Assembly (NCBI GenBank): GCA_017562135.1
Contig: QEYB01001654.1
Span: 124,001 to 188,000 of the forward strand
Direction: 5' to 3'
DNA: 64,000 nucleotides
Source of the DNA: Dipylidium caninum
Lineage: Eukaryota; Platyhelminthes; Cestoda; Cyclophyllidea; Dipylidiidae
This document shows, piece after piece, positions 1 to 12,900 of this stretch. The notes below the pieces were generated by a model, which ran no database searches, had not been told where the DNA came from, and saw nothing but the letters and a program-made list of their open reading frames with translations. Made by a program: the position numbers and the translations under genes. Each line of letters begins with the position of its first letter. Position 1 is the first letter of the stretch.

Positions 1-523
1 TTTTGCACGATTGTGATTTTAACACTGTGCTAATTATGGAGAATAAACAAACACCACGTACAATCAGTTTTTGTTCTGTGGGAGGAGCTAATATGCAGAA
101 GGTATTTAATTATCGTGGAGCTGAGGGGGAAGATATTTTCAAGTTTCTAGGTCACGTGATCCCCCGGGTAAAATGAATAGTTTATTTAACATTTTTCAGG
201 CGGATTTGTCTAAAATATGCGGATTATTCAATTTTTGCAATAACAACATACATTGAAATTTTGAATCCTGATTCACGTAGTGGATTGATGCCTAATTTAG
301 AGAGGAAAAAAATTTAAATTGCCTACAATTCTATGATAACGAATTGAATTCGTAAACAGTTTATAAGGTTCATCCATTACTGGATATGGCAACTGCGAGT
401 GCAAGACATAATAGAATCCTATTTAAACATATTTCTTGCGAAATTTGGGCTAAGTGATTGCGATTTCTCGCTTTTCTCAATTTTGCTTTTGTCAAATTAT
501 TAGTAAGCAGATGAAAAAGCTAC

Positions 524-539
524 CGGGTTAATTAACCCG
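524..539. repeat. 16-bp perfect palindrome
   Basis: The stretch CGGGTTAA/TTAACCCG equals its own reverse complement. No further context suggests a function. Confidence 0.85.
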
Positions 540-605
540 TGTTATAAAAATATCAGCTAAAAACTAACACACGATCGTTTAATTAGTCCAAATCTCACCC
601 TTCAT

Positions 606-631
606 AGAGAGAGAGAGAGAGAGAGAGAGAG
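606..631. repeat. (AG)13 microsatellite
   Basis: An uninterrupted run of 13 AG units in the sequence upstream of the first LAR exon. It is a simple repeat and likely length-polymorphic. Confidence 0.97.
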
Positions 632-924
632 TGGTGGCGAGAGGGTCAAAATACGAAAGGCCGCAAGTCTGAATACCCATCCTGTTGAATTATAGATCAA
701 TGGAACCCGGCATCCTCAAAATGACCAACTTTTTTCCGCATCTGTCTCATATTCAATTCTGTCAGCGTTAATTAAATCTTTGGTTATTCAAATCACTGAG
801 GCTTAAATGAACTGTTAATTTTGCCGTCTGAATCTTCTTACCGTGATGCAGATTGCCTACTGCCGTCAGGGATTAATGGGATCGGGACGCGTATGTGACT
901 TGCTTGAAATTGCATTGCTTTCAG

Positions 925-3900
925 GTCAAGCTAGGATCATTCAGCCTCCTAAGGATGTAGCAGTTCTTGAGAATGAAGATGCACTCTTCTTTTGCGGTGT
1001 CGAGGGCAGTCCTGAACCCACCATCACCTTTCTCCTCGATGGCCAGTCTGGCCAACTGTCTGCTGAGACAGGCAAGGTCATCCCTCTTCCAGGTGGAGGA
1101 GACAGCCTTCTGCGGTTATTCAAAGTCTCCTCCAAACAAAATGGTATCAAGGTAGAATGTTTTGCAAGCAACCACGTTGGGAATGACAAATCCTCGGCTC
1201 AGTTGAAAGTATACAAGTATACTGATAGTAGGTTCAGCTACCAAATTCTGCCATTTCTGGAGGTAGTTGTTTGGGATTTTATTTTTTTCTAATTTGTTCT
1301 TCATTTTGATATACCTATGACGGCAGTACAAGACTTGTTAATGAAATTTTTCGGCTTTACTATTTACTAGAACTACGTGTCACATGTAGGTGCCGCCGGC
1401 TCTTTCTCAATTAACAAATGGAGTAACTATGACTCTCTGGCCAGGGAAGTAATTGTAACGCTTGCACTCGTCCTGAGGGATAGATTTGGCTAAAGCTAAA
1501 ATCTGTTCCCCCGGTGTGTGCTCGTGCCCTTTTGCGTTTCCTGGTGGGAATACTAGTTAAAAACCCGGGTTTCTCCTCGTGGTGCCCGCCGAGGTCGGTT
1601 GGCTGGGATAATGCGCGGGTCACCCATCTAGAGACTACGGGCTGATCACCTACTCCAGAGTTGCAATCTGGTCACGAGTGAAGATTCATTCCGGAAGCCT
1701 GTTACTCAAGCGTTGTTCAATGATTAAAGTTATTTAGTTCTCAATTAAGCGGAATTATGTTACGACTGGGATAACTGGTTCTCTTTTGAAATTGGGGAGT
1801 GGGGAGTTCAGGACAATCAATGGACATCGCTGTTAATCTTGCCGGTTCTTCTTCTCCCTCTTGAATAAAAGCACCTGTATATCTTTCCAATAATCAGCTG
1901 TTCCACCGGGATTTCCGAAATTTGTTCGTTCTCCAAAATCCCAAGCCGTTGACGTCGGAAGGCGGGCGCAATTAGAATGTGAGGCCGAGGGATCACCGGA
2001 CCTCAAATTTCTCTGGCTCAAGAATGGGATTCCAATTAGTTCTCATCAGGGCACTAAGTCTTTCGCCTATTCTACTAAGTACAGCTATGAGGGATCGTTT
2101 GATGGATCCAATCTAGGTACGTATTTCAAACTTTGAAGCTGCTTCGACAATATAGGCTTTTATTTAGGGTTAGGCAAATAATTTGACTAATTGCAATGAC
2201 ATCTCTTATATCAATGTCTAACAAGTCCATTTAAATTTACAGATTCTGTTTTGACTCGACATAAAACACTTGTGAATTAGAAATCCTTGATGAGAGTATT
2301 GCACATTCTCCAAAAAATCTGGTTATTTGAGTTAGAATTGCAAGATAGCGCTATTTTTTAGAATACTGGTACAAAGTGGACTGTTGAAAAGGGGAGTAGA
2401 ATAGTAGGGTAAATTAGATGAGATTAGCTAAAGGGCATTCACATTGATATTCACCAAGCACTTGCATTCCCAACGTCAATCAACTCCTACTGTCAACAGA
2501 CGAGGAAAGTGTCACGTCTTCCCATTGACATATCGTGGCTTTCTATCTCCTGCTAGCTTGTTGGAATAGGCATCTGTTTGAACTGAGAGAGTACTTCCTT
2601 CCTAATCTCCACTACCATTAATTCTCCTCTTTCTAGAGACTTATTCTCTTTTCAAAAAAGATTCTATGAAATGTATATGGAATGTTATTATAAAGATATA
2701 AAAAAATTGCACTATCAATCACATGTCAGAATGTTTCATTCTGACCATAAATTTTAAAGACATCTACTCCCCAAATAGCCGCAAATACACCCTAATAAAA
2801 AGGCGAGTTGCGTTGGATTAAAGGACAGTGCATCAGGGCCAATTGTGAGCGGTGCTGTTATGATTTTGTTATTCCAGAATAAATTGCCTTAAGCCTACCT
2901 AATTGGAGTCATCATGCGGTTGGACTGTATTCCATTAAAATTTAATTTCGCGGGTGATAACGCAATTTGTAAATTAACCTGGCGCCACATACACCAACAC
3001 GAAAAATGCATTTTCCTTATTGTTTTAATTAGTCAAATGCCATATTCCCCTGATCGTGAGGGGATTGATGTTGGAACATCAAACGCATGCGTATTACTTT
3101 AAAACATTTGACACTTTAAAATGGCGGTTTACTTCGAAACAGCAGCCACACTCACATCTGGAGTTGTTCTACCAGCAAAACTCGGGTCTGTCACTCTAAG
3201 AAGTTGTCTCTTGGAATGCAATAAAAGCAAAAATGGGCTTTAGAGAAGGAGAAAACACTAGTTGGCCACTTAGCCACATTAATAGCATATTTTTATCATT
3301 AATGAGGAGTATTTTGTTAAATATGCGCTCTATTTTACTTTCAATGTAGTATCACAGCACCCACTGTATTTCGAAAATGTCGATTCCTCTGATGATGCTC
3401 ACTATGAATGTGTTGTTTCAAACAAGCACGGATCTATTCTGAGCTCAAAAATACACTTGGCTGTGAAAGGCAAGTCTACTTAACCCTTTCCGCTCTAATT
3501 GAGTACTGAAATTACATCTTTTTTATACCAGGGCCCACTTATATCCCCACATTAAATTAAACACGTAAAAGGTATATGCAGCCGCTGATTTTATTCACTA
3601 TTATTTACGAATATCAGTGTAATGTAAACAATGTATAGTAGGAAATATGTTTTCGTCGGCGCTCAGGATGCATTAATGAAAAACCAAAATCTTATCCTTT
3701 AGTAAATTAATCAGAATTCCTCCTAATTGATCATATCTTATTCACCCCGCGTCCTAATCGAGTCAGCAATCGTCACATTGGTGCATTATTAATTAGGGAG
3801 GCAAGGATTATCCGTCTTCTGCAATCTCAAATAGGACAGAGCGATGTAAAGGGGAAAACCGCTCTATGAAATCATTTTTAAATATATTAACTTTCGGAAC

Positions 3901-6900
3901 ATGCAAATACTACTGTTAATTGGGGGTTAGGGAGAGGAGTGCTTTCTCACAAATATCATTTTGCCTGGCACATGATCTCTTCCCATTGTAATGTCAATAT
4001 ACACTGTCGTTAATTGGGAGATGAATTAAATTTGAGAATCTTGTCACCTATCTACGCATCCGAAGTCAAATCTCTGAGGGGTTGAAGAATGTGAGCCAGA
4101 AAGGAAAGGAGCTCTTATGTTTTCGAATGAGAGTTGGTCTTTGTCATTTCATTCTCTTTCCTTATTAACGAGGAATAGATGCTAGAATATAGGCAACGTT
4201 AAAGCACTCTTGTTTGTTTGGTTAATGCATTGTTTTTATGTCTAATAATCTAATACCTCTACATCGGTAAGGGTCACCGTTTTTTGGGCCGGCGGGAAGA
4301 GGGTTAGAGAGCTTTCACTCCTTAATTATCCGAAAACGAATGAAACACTGAAGTTTTTTGAATGACATTATTTTACATAACTTCACAGATACATTCTATC
4401 CGCCAACCATTATTGAACGTCAGGAAAAGGTGGAAGTTCGGCCGGGAAAGGGGGCAAATTTGACTTGCACAGCTACGGGAAATCCCAAACCCCAAGTGAA
4501 ATGGTTGACGGATCAGGAGAAACCTCTGACAGAATCTGCGGAATGGAAGGCGATTCTCTTCCTCACCGATGTCACTGAACCGCGTGTTTACATTTGTGTC
4601 GCTAATAACAGCCTTGGACGTGTACAACACCTTGTCAGGGTTGAAATAATTGGTAAAACCTCTTTCAAATAGACACATTTTTTAAATTATCCACTGCATC
4701 TCCTTTATTTTTCGTAATTCTACTCCTACGTTATGAATGTTTTCTTTCCAAAACTATATTCAGAGAATTTGTCGCCTCTTTTTATTTGGGGTGATATGAA
4801 GTTAGGCGCACGAGGAGACAACTGTCCCGTTTCATCGGGTTTTGTAATTCTAGAATAATGGAACCAACTTTGGCTAAGTAACTTCTTTTTATGGAAATAA
4901 GAAGAACCGTAAAGCAATTCTCCTTCTACTCATTCAGATGTCCCACGTGCTCCCGCCGATCTGCGGTGCATAGGACGAGGTCCTACGTATGCCAGTTTGC
5001 GTTGGTTTCCAGGTCGAATAGGTGACGAGACTCAACTCGACTCTTCACGCAGTCTTCCTGTACCTATCACCTCGTACACACTAATTGTTACTGACCTGGA
5101 CGCGGACAATGGGCGACAGGCGGTAAAGCGCAAGTTGACAGACATCTCACCATGGAAAGTACAAGCTGACGGTTCGGTTCAACTTAAGGTCACTGACCTC
5201 AAACCAAATCATCGCCATACTGCCGAGGTTTATGCTCTGAGCGCTAAATTCGGCATCTCTGACGCAAGCAATCAAATTACTTTCAAGACCTTGGAAATGC
5301 GTGAGTCCTTTCTCGAATAATCCATTAATAAAATCCTCTAGAATACATAATTTCTTAATGGGCGACGTTCTCAGAGGCATCCCAAGCTACCTCCTCAACA
5401 GAATGGACATTGAGAGGGCTTGGAAAGTTGCAAAGACCTTACCATTTGTTATACTTACATTTCTTTTTTCCGAGGTTTGACGAGTAGCGCATATGATGAT
5501 TCAGAATTTATTTCCATAAATTTGATTAATGTAAGGCGTGTACGAAATTTAGCCCCAGGTGGGCCGCCTCTCTCCATCCATGCAACCGCAACATCCTCCG
5601 ACTCCATCAGTATTAGCTGGAGACCGCCTGCAGAGCCAAATGGCAAAATTATGGTGCGTTTTAGTTGGCTTTTGCCCTTGTCGTTGTTGCTGCTTTTTCG
5701 AAAAGTCGCAACCCGCTCAGTTTGAGCCTGCACGTAAATTTTAACATTGGGCTCGACAACCAATCAAACGGTTATTTTGTTTATTTAAAATAGAATAGTG
5801 GAGATGGCTCATAGCTAATGGCGCTGACCTAGCATAAAATCCATCTGGTGTGGAGGTTAAAATATTTTCCAGTCTTTAATCTCACTGTCTCTATGGCAAA
5901 ATGCTAAAATCTAACGTTGATTTTGTCTACACTATTAACTATTTAATGTAACTGGATCTTAGTACTATTCAGTAATTTTATATAGTAATGACAGTGACAC
6001 TTGTATACATTGTGTGGAACACGAAACGCTGATAAAAGCACAAAGGAAGACTGGGTGATATACCAGTACAAACATCTTGCTCTAACCGGTATGTTAATAC
6101 ATGCTTAAATTGATAATCCAACCGGGCAAAGTTTGTTCCAAAGAGGACAAATAGAGCTAAAGCATGAAAGAGTATCATAACAGAAAATGGTATGAACTTT
6201 TCTTAAAATCAAGAAGGCCATTGAGGTACGATGTTTAGGACCGGCATGCTATTCTTTCCGCCTGGAGGAATGTTAAAATCTGGAATGCATGACATATATA
6301 CATATTTCGATATGATCTAAGGCGTATTTCGTATTAACACTTTCACCAGTACAGATATGTGTCTACTGATGTACGGAAGGGGAAGGTGAGGAACTGATTC
6401 CACTTTTATAGCTCTAAATGGAGAAAATTAGGAGATACAAGTTGTATCTTTATCGCAGACATAACTAAAATGGCTTGCCAAAAAATAAGCATTGTTTAAA
6501 TTCACTTGTATTGGACCGACTAATGATGGACGGGTTTGTCCAAACGCGGCCTAACGAAACACCACATTAGTCAGCCACTTAAACAACAACTCTTCAGCTT
6601 GTCCGCGTACATGTTAGTGTGAACAACAATGGAGTTGGGCGTTCTCATGGCAACAACATGGCGTGTTTTTTCGCCTAACTTCACCTGGCCGACATGAAAT
6701 GCAGCGTGGTAGGAGGAGTTGTAATTAAGTCAACAGGACCGGTCTGGGAGCCCACCTTGGAGAGAGAGGTAGGAGAAGGGGACGATATATGTCATATTTA
6801 CGCATGAAAATGTAAAACTTTGTCCACCGTGGTGCCTTTTCACTCAACCTCGACACTTGCCCTTAAGTTGTTCTAATTTACGGGCTCATGAAACTCCTAC

Positions 6901-9900
6901 AATTTTGGATTACAAAATACCTTGACGCGAGACCTCAATTACAATCTCTAGTCAAGAAGCAACTAATTATAGCCTTCCTTTTGAATTGACAAATTGTGGA
7001 CTACTTTATTTTGTTCCCTCAGTAACCGGATTTATAGTGGTTCATTGGGAGACGTATGATAACAATGCAATTATATCAGTAATGTTTCCCCATATTACCA
7101 TTGAAAGCACCAATAAATTACGTTAGTGGATGGGGATTGGAGGTATGGGCTATGGAGCCCCCACTTTTTATAGTTGTGGTGCCTCACCTCCGGACTCTGT
7201 GTAACAATCCACTTTACTGATGAGACATCGCATCTAGCACTCATTTATTTCCGACGATTTTATTTGAAGTATTGTGTGCGACACGGGTAGCTCACACCTA
7301 GGCGTTAAATATTTAATATGGGACTGTGGAAACTTTCACGATATCAGGGGGAAATGAAGTGAGACATAGATATGACAAGTGGCATTGGATGATATCCCAT
7401 TATCTTGTCCCCTGTCAGGGCTACAAAGTGCACTATTCTACACACCTTCGAAAGAAATTGGACCAGTGGCAGACATTTCAAACTACCAAGCCCCATGCCG
7501 TGTTGCAGGGTCTCGTGAAAATGGGCACTTATTATCTCAAAGTGAATGCCTTCAATTCAGCTGGAGACGGTCCGCTTAGTGACGCTTTTCCCATTATTGT
7601 TAATCCCGGAGGTAAGTCAAGTGAGTAAAAACCCCCGCTGATCTGTTTACGATACAATTGACAAACAATCTAGTGTCGATTAAGAGGCTAATCTTAACGA
7701 ATTTGATCTATTTCTCATTAGGGTTACGCCCCATCCTTCTTTTTTAACTATGTGAATTATTGGTGACTTGACGTCAATAGTTACTGGCAAAATAATGTGC
7801 CAGGTCTTCGTGTAAACCTTTTAGGTCTTCGTGTAAACCTTTTAGTCACAACATTGCCCACCTAATTTTGTTTCTTTGGTCCCTTTTATAAGAAATTAAT
7901 TCAAAAGTTCTATTTTAGTCCTATTGCTCAAAATCAGGTATAAGCGACAACAATCTAGCGATTAATTGGTATACACTTAACTTGTTCTGCACTGCAATGC
8001 TGATAAGCTCCCAAATTCCATTTCTTAAATAGGTGATGACATGTCACCATGATTCACATTTACATCGGGCACGAATGTAGACTGGCTTTAACCATAGCCA
8101 TGTTCGTCTGACAGTAACGAAGAGGTTATCAAGGCAAGAGCTTCCCCGACTCCACTTTCGACCTGGCAATACTTAATAAAGCAATAATGTGAAGTGACAA
8201 CTGGTACTTGCATGTATATGAGGTTATTAGGTTTTGGTGAGGTTATCTAGTTGAATTTGTGGATTCACGTATGTTTAAATACTGATACTTCCATTAAGTA
8301 TTGAGAATTTTGTACTAACTTCTCGTTTTACTCCCACCGCTTCACCTTAATCACATGCCTCTAAGGCTTCTATAAAACCAAAAGACATTGTCTTGTCCCT
8401 CTCCTATGAATAGTTGATTTTTTGCCTGGTACATAAATAAGTCGTACCATTGACAAAAATATGTGGTTTATACTAGATAATCACGAAAGTCTATTACATA
8501 GGCATTAACTTTCGCATCTTATCGTCCCCCTAGCATCGAACCGTTCGAATACCAAAGAAATACAAACAAAACCAGGAGTTTTTTTCCTAACTACGTGGTG
8601 TGTGTAAGAAATGCGTGATATCAGAGGATATTAAAATACTGCACAACTGACGAATTTAAAGTAAATTTAATTGTGTGGAATGGAGAAGGAGAGATAGTGT
8701 GGAGAGATCTTAAATGGACGATTTCCCTAACCTTTGGATGTGTCTCAATGGCTTCCCGAATCGCTCTCAAGTTTCACCGGTTGAAAAGTGGTAAGCACGA
8801 GTAGAAGGTCATGTGATAAGAAAGGGCTAAAACTTTATGGTTATCGGGGCATCGCTGACATGACAATTTGACAATCGCACATATGCGGTATCCACAGTTA
8901 GCTGCAGAACATAATCGAGTACGGAAATTTCCCGACCTTTTCTGTATACATTATAGGTTTGCTCAACAAAAAACGAAAATTAATTGTTTGTAGTCAGACA
9001 GTAATTTCCGTTTTCGTGAAGAAGTTGCGGTTATCATTTACAGCAAGTTCCAAAATATCTGTGATCAATGCCTCGAAGTAGTGAATTAAAATAAACATAG
9101 ATTTGGAATATCCCCAATGTTGCATTTATGGCAATAATATGAAGTGTGAAAAAAACCTAGGGTATGCATTTCGGGGGCGCTAACTTTCTTGCCCTTATAC
9201 GATTGTTGAAAAATTACTCATTCCTCTGCCTTTAAGAGGATTTGGATGGAAGGATTTTTAGTTTGGAGGCTTAACATATTAAATTAAAAGTACAGCTTAT
9301 TTCGATTTAGCTGTAGGTTATTCAAATTTTCGTGCCCCGCAAAAATACAACTAATAACAGTCTCTGATGGTGGTATGCTGCAATAATTAGTAACGCATTA
9401 CACTTGTGAATAAAAAATAGAGCTCGCGTAGTCTTCGACACTTCTGTTTCAACAATTGAAATGGCAGTAATAATGGTTTATCATATGCAGATTTAGGTTA
9501 CACATCTCCAGAAAGTTTGTATATTCTTTATATGGGCATGGTGTTCAACTTCACGATGGTCTAGAGTTGAACCCTTCGAACTAAGGATCTTTTTGGCCTG
9601 ACAGGCAATTGTAAATATAAAGTCTTACAAATGTGAAAGCAGGTATTTTAGTGAAGGTCTTTTCGAACTTAGATTTCCTTGACATTATTTTGCCCTTACC
9701 TTGTGCAAAAAATAGTTATGGTAAAGGTGCCAGCTAATATTTTAAGTTAAATGGATTAAGATTTCATTCAGTAGCCCTTTTTGCTTCCAAACTTTAATGC
9801 TACAAGTTAGGCCTTCTTCTCTAGTTCAACAATCACCATCTCATTTACCGAGAAGGATTTATCATTTTATCTAATACATCGGACAAATAAATTTTATGTC

Positions 9901-12900
9901 CTTAAGAAATTAGAGTCCCTCCTCGTTTTTTGGCAACCCGCAGTCGAACCTCAAAAAGAGCCTAGCATTTGGCAGTATTAGCAAATGAAAATGGAAAATT
10001 TGGTCAGTTAAAAAAGGGGTAAAAATAATAGTATGCGATTCGAGTTGTGCAGAGTGACAACAGGATGAAGAAATTAATTTTCACTATTGTTTGGTGGGTA
10101 CTCCGCCTCAAAAAATGCTCACTCTCCAAGACTGAAGACTTAGGTTTAAAGGGATGGTTGAGATTAACAAAAGTGGGCACTTTTAAGGTAGACAGGAGTA
10201 AATCATTACTTTCAAGCTAATAAGTATCTTTATCAATAAAATTTTTTATATTACTGGGCAATATTTTATTAAAATAACAAAGTTTAGCACGTAGAGACGG
10301 TTAATGAGTAGAGGTACCAGCTAACAAGGTCTAAACTCCAAGTCACTACAGGAGTCAGGAAATCGCCCTACGCGTTTGAACAAAGGCTCAAAGAAGGCAG
10401 ATTTTGCCTGACATTACAGTATTTTATGATGGCAGAGATTTCCTGATCGTCACGATAATGCGGCGCGCTATAACGACTGCAATAACGTTGGTGTAAAATA
10501 ACGCCTGCGGTCCTGCCAATCGATCAAATGCACCTTGCGTGTTGATCATCGGATAATCGTGTCGAAAGATCTTCCCTCCCATCCTACGCAAATAACTAAG
10601 AATTTCGCAAATATATATTTATAGATATGTATACATATACAAATAAAATAACTCCATTTATTAGACGCATAAATTAATCTAATGGGAACACTTGTTTGGG
10701 CCATTACAGATACTATGACGGCGGTAGTGGTGGTGGCGGCGGTGGAGTTGTCAGGGCTAGACCTGGCTTTCATGCTAAGAAGAGCCGAAATCTGATATGA
10801 AAACTGGGAAGTAATTTATTAACTTAGCGGTTTAGAGCGTGGTTAAAATTGCCATTTCTCGGAATTTCACGCTATTCTTATTCCCAATTAGGAATAATTC
10901 TTTAAATAGGTTGGCGGCAGATTATTTACATCTTTCATTCTAGTGGGTTTCTGTCCCGTTTTGTGAGTCAACATATCTTGTGCTAGAATTCTTTCAATTA
11001 ATCTAGATTGTTCACAAATGCATTAACTTCTGATAGTTACTAGAATGGTTTAAGGATCATCTCCTTCATTTTAGTTCACGTCTTAGCGAATATAAGAGGT
11101 TAGATGGGAGGACATTTGCCAGGCCGTTGGGCGGTGTATCATTTATACAAGTCTTTCTAGTCTCTCAGATACTCTCTCCCACGGTCCGGTTAGGCCAAAA
11201 GTAATAGACGCTTTGTTCTTCTAACCTCGATTTCTTAATCTGATCTTACATTAATTGGCACTACTGACAACCGCACAACCTCGTTCTCCACTCATTTTTG
11301 TGCAATAGAATGACATCAACATAAAATAACTGGTTTAATCAGAACAAACAAATCCCAATTATAAATTCCGCAACTGCACGAGGTGAACCATATTGGCACT
11401 GACAGCGACTAATAATTTTTTCTAACCAAGAGATTTTTTTCTAACCAAGAGATTTTCAGATTCGTGAGTTGTAAAATCGTTTCGAAAATGTCCCAAGTAA
11501 CTCATTAGATAATAGGATTTTTGAAACTCAATATGAAATGTGCTTGACAGTAATTTGTGATGATAAAAAGACAATTAATTGTTGTGGTAATCCTGATCAA
11601 TAAGTTTGATTTTGCGTTAGTGTTCCCGTATTACGTGCACACTACCGGAGCTCTTATGGGTTCGAATCTCTTTTCACCATTTACACCGCCCTTATTTCGT
11701 CTAGTACCCCCACAACCGTTGAACTTTCGTGGCGTTAGTCCAACACCAACATCAATACAGTTGATTTGGTCACCACCGCAATTGCCACATGGTATGAAGA
11801 TTTTGGATTACCAATTACAATGCCGGCCGGTCAGCGAAATCGGTGCTATTAATCTCCCTCAAACGCCCCTTGCGATCTCTATTTCGGCCAAACAGACGGG
11901 TTGGTCCATTAAGTCACTTCAACCAGATACTCTCTACCAAGTCGTCCTCTCAGCCAGAACACAGCATGGCGTCGGCGCACCCGCTAAATTGGAAATTCGT
12001 ACACTCAGTAACTGTAAGTTAAAAATTGGTGGATAGGTAACCTTTAGTACTATCAGAAGTGTTCAACACCTCGTAGATTTGGCCACGAACAAAAGAATTA
12101 GAGATTAATGTTTATATGAAATCAAGTCGAGAAGTGAAGCTCTAAAGAGTAGCATTTTGGTGCTGCGCAATTTAGAATCGAAATTTAACATTCGCGATAG
12201 AAGCGATCTCCTCGGGGAGAGAATTGGTAGTGTCGCCGCTAATATATGCACACACACTCATAAGCATATATAAATCGAGGCATATATTGCGGCAGAAATG
12301 AAACATGGGAGAAGTGGTCGCCCGACTAATATCTCATCGCTTCCCGATCATAAGGCGGCATTGCGCTCTTCTACCTGAATTGCACGCATCATTTGTTAGT
12401 TTAAGAGTTGGTAAATTAAACGGTTTAGTCGCATGATATAGATGCTAATAATTTTCAGTTTGTTTAAATTTAGGCAAAATATATTCCCTTAATTTACCTC
12501 TACCGAACGGCTTTCCCACCCCCCTCTTATCTTAACAATCAGAATATAAGAAGTTACTTGAATTTCGCGCAACTGTCAGGTGGGATCAAATGTGCCTTGT
12601 CTTACCATTTTATCTACCAAGTTCGGGTTTTCACATCTTAATAGAGTAAGATGCTTAACCGAGCACAAAACTATGTGTCCTAGCCTTATGTAGATATAGT
12701 TTAGTTAGCACTATGGAGGCGGTTAGTTTATTGTATTTGAAATGATTTTGCAGACCATAGTCACTTACCAAATCCGCATTGTGGCCTTTTTACGTCACAT
12801 CTACTTACACCCACAACAGTAGATTAATTTTTAGACATTTTTTATGTGTTGCTGGTTGATGAACTGAAAATGCGCTTTTAATCCTCCTTAAATATATTAT

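Larger units (their letters stand above)
1..924. other. Intronic or upstream sequence before the first LAR exon seen
   Basis: No coding segment is supported here. The stretch ends in the acceptor just before 925. It holds an AG dinucleotide run at 606-631 and a 16-bp perfect palindrome at 524-539. The LAR signal-peptide exon was not found, so it is probably outside the window. Confidence 0.6.
925..4652 (+). other. LAR Ig domains 1-3 (four exons)
   Basis: Ig1 is exon 925-1227. Its cysteines sit in LFFCGVEG and VECFASN, but the usual core Trp is Phe (ITFLLDG) and the usual Tyr before the second Cys is Val. The linker ending PPGFP matches the LAR Ig1-Ig2 linker. Ig2 is split over 1898-2116 ([15 protein letters not shown]) and 3350-3469 (AHYECVVSN). 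Ig3 is exon 4389-4652 ([27 protein letters not shown]). In LAR receptors Ig1-2 bind heparan sulfate proteoglycans and synaptic ligands. The lysine-rich loop that binds glycans in vertebrate Ig1 is not visible; that stretch reads [12 protein letters not shown]. The intron inside 3470-4388 uses a GC donor. Confidence 0.93.
7612..11704 (+). other. 4.1-kb LAR intron between FN2 and FN3
   Basis: Begins GTAAGT and ends GTCTAG. It contains two short tandem duplications (7803-7844 and about 11416-11453) and a GGC/GGT-rich patch near 10720-10750. No coding exon is supported. Confidence 0.75.

Noticed and set aside
1411..1623. 70-codon minus-strand frame in the GC-rich intron patch
   Set aside because: Composition-driven open frame in a GC-rich island; no conserved motif.
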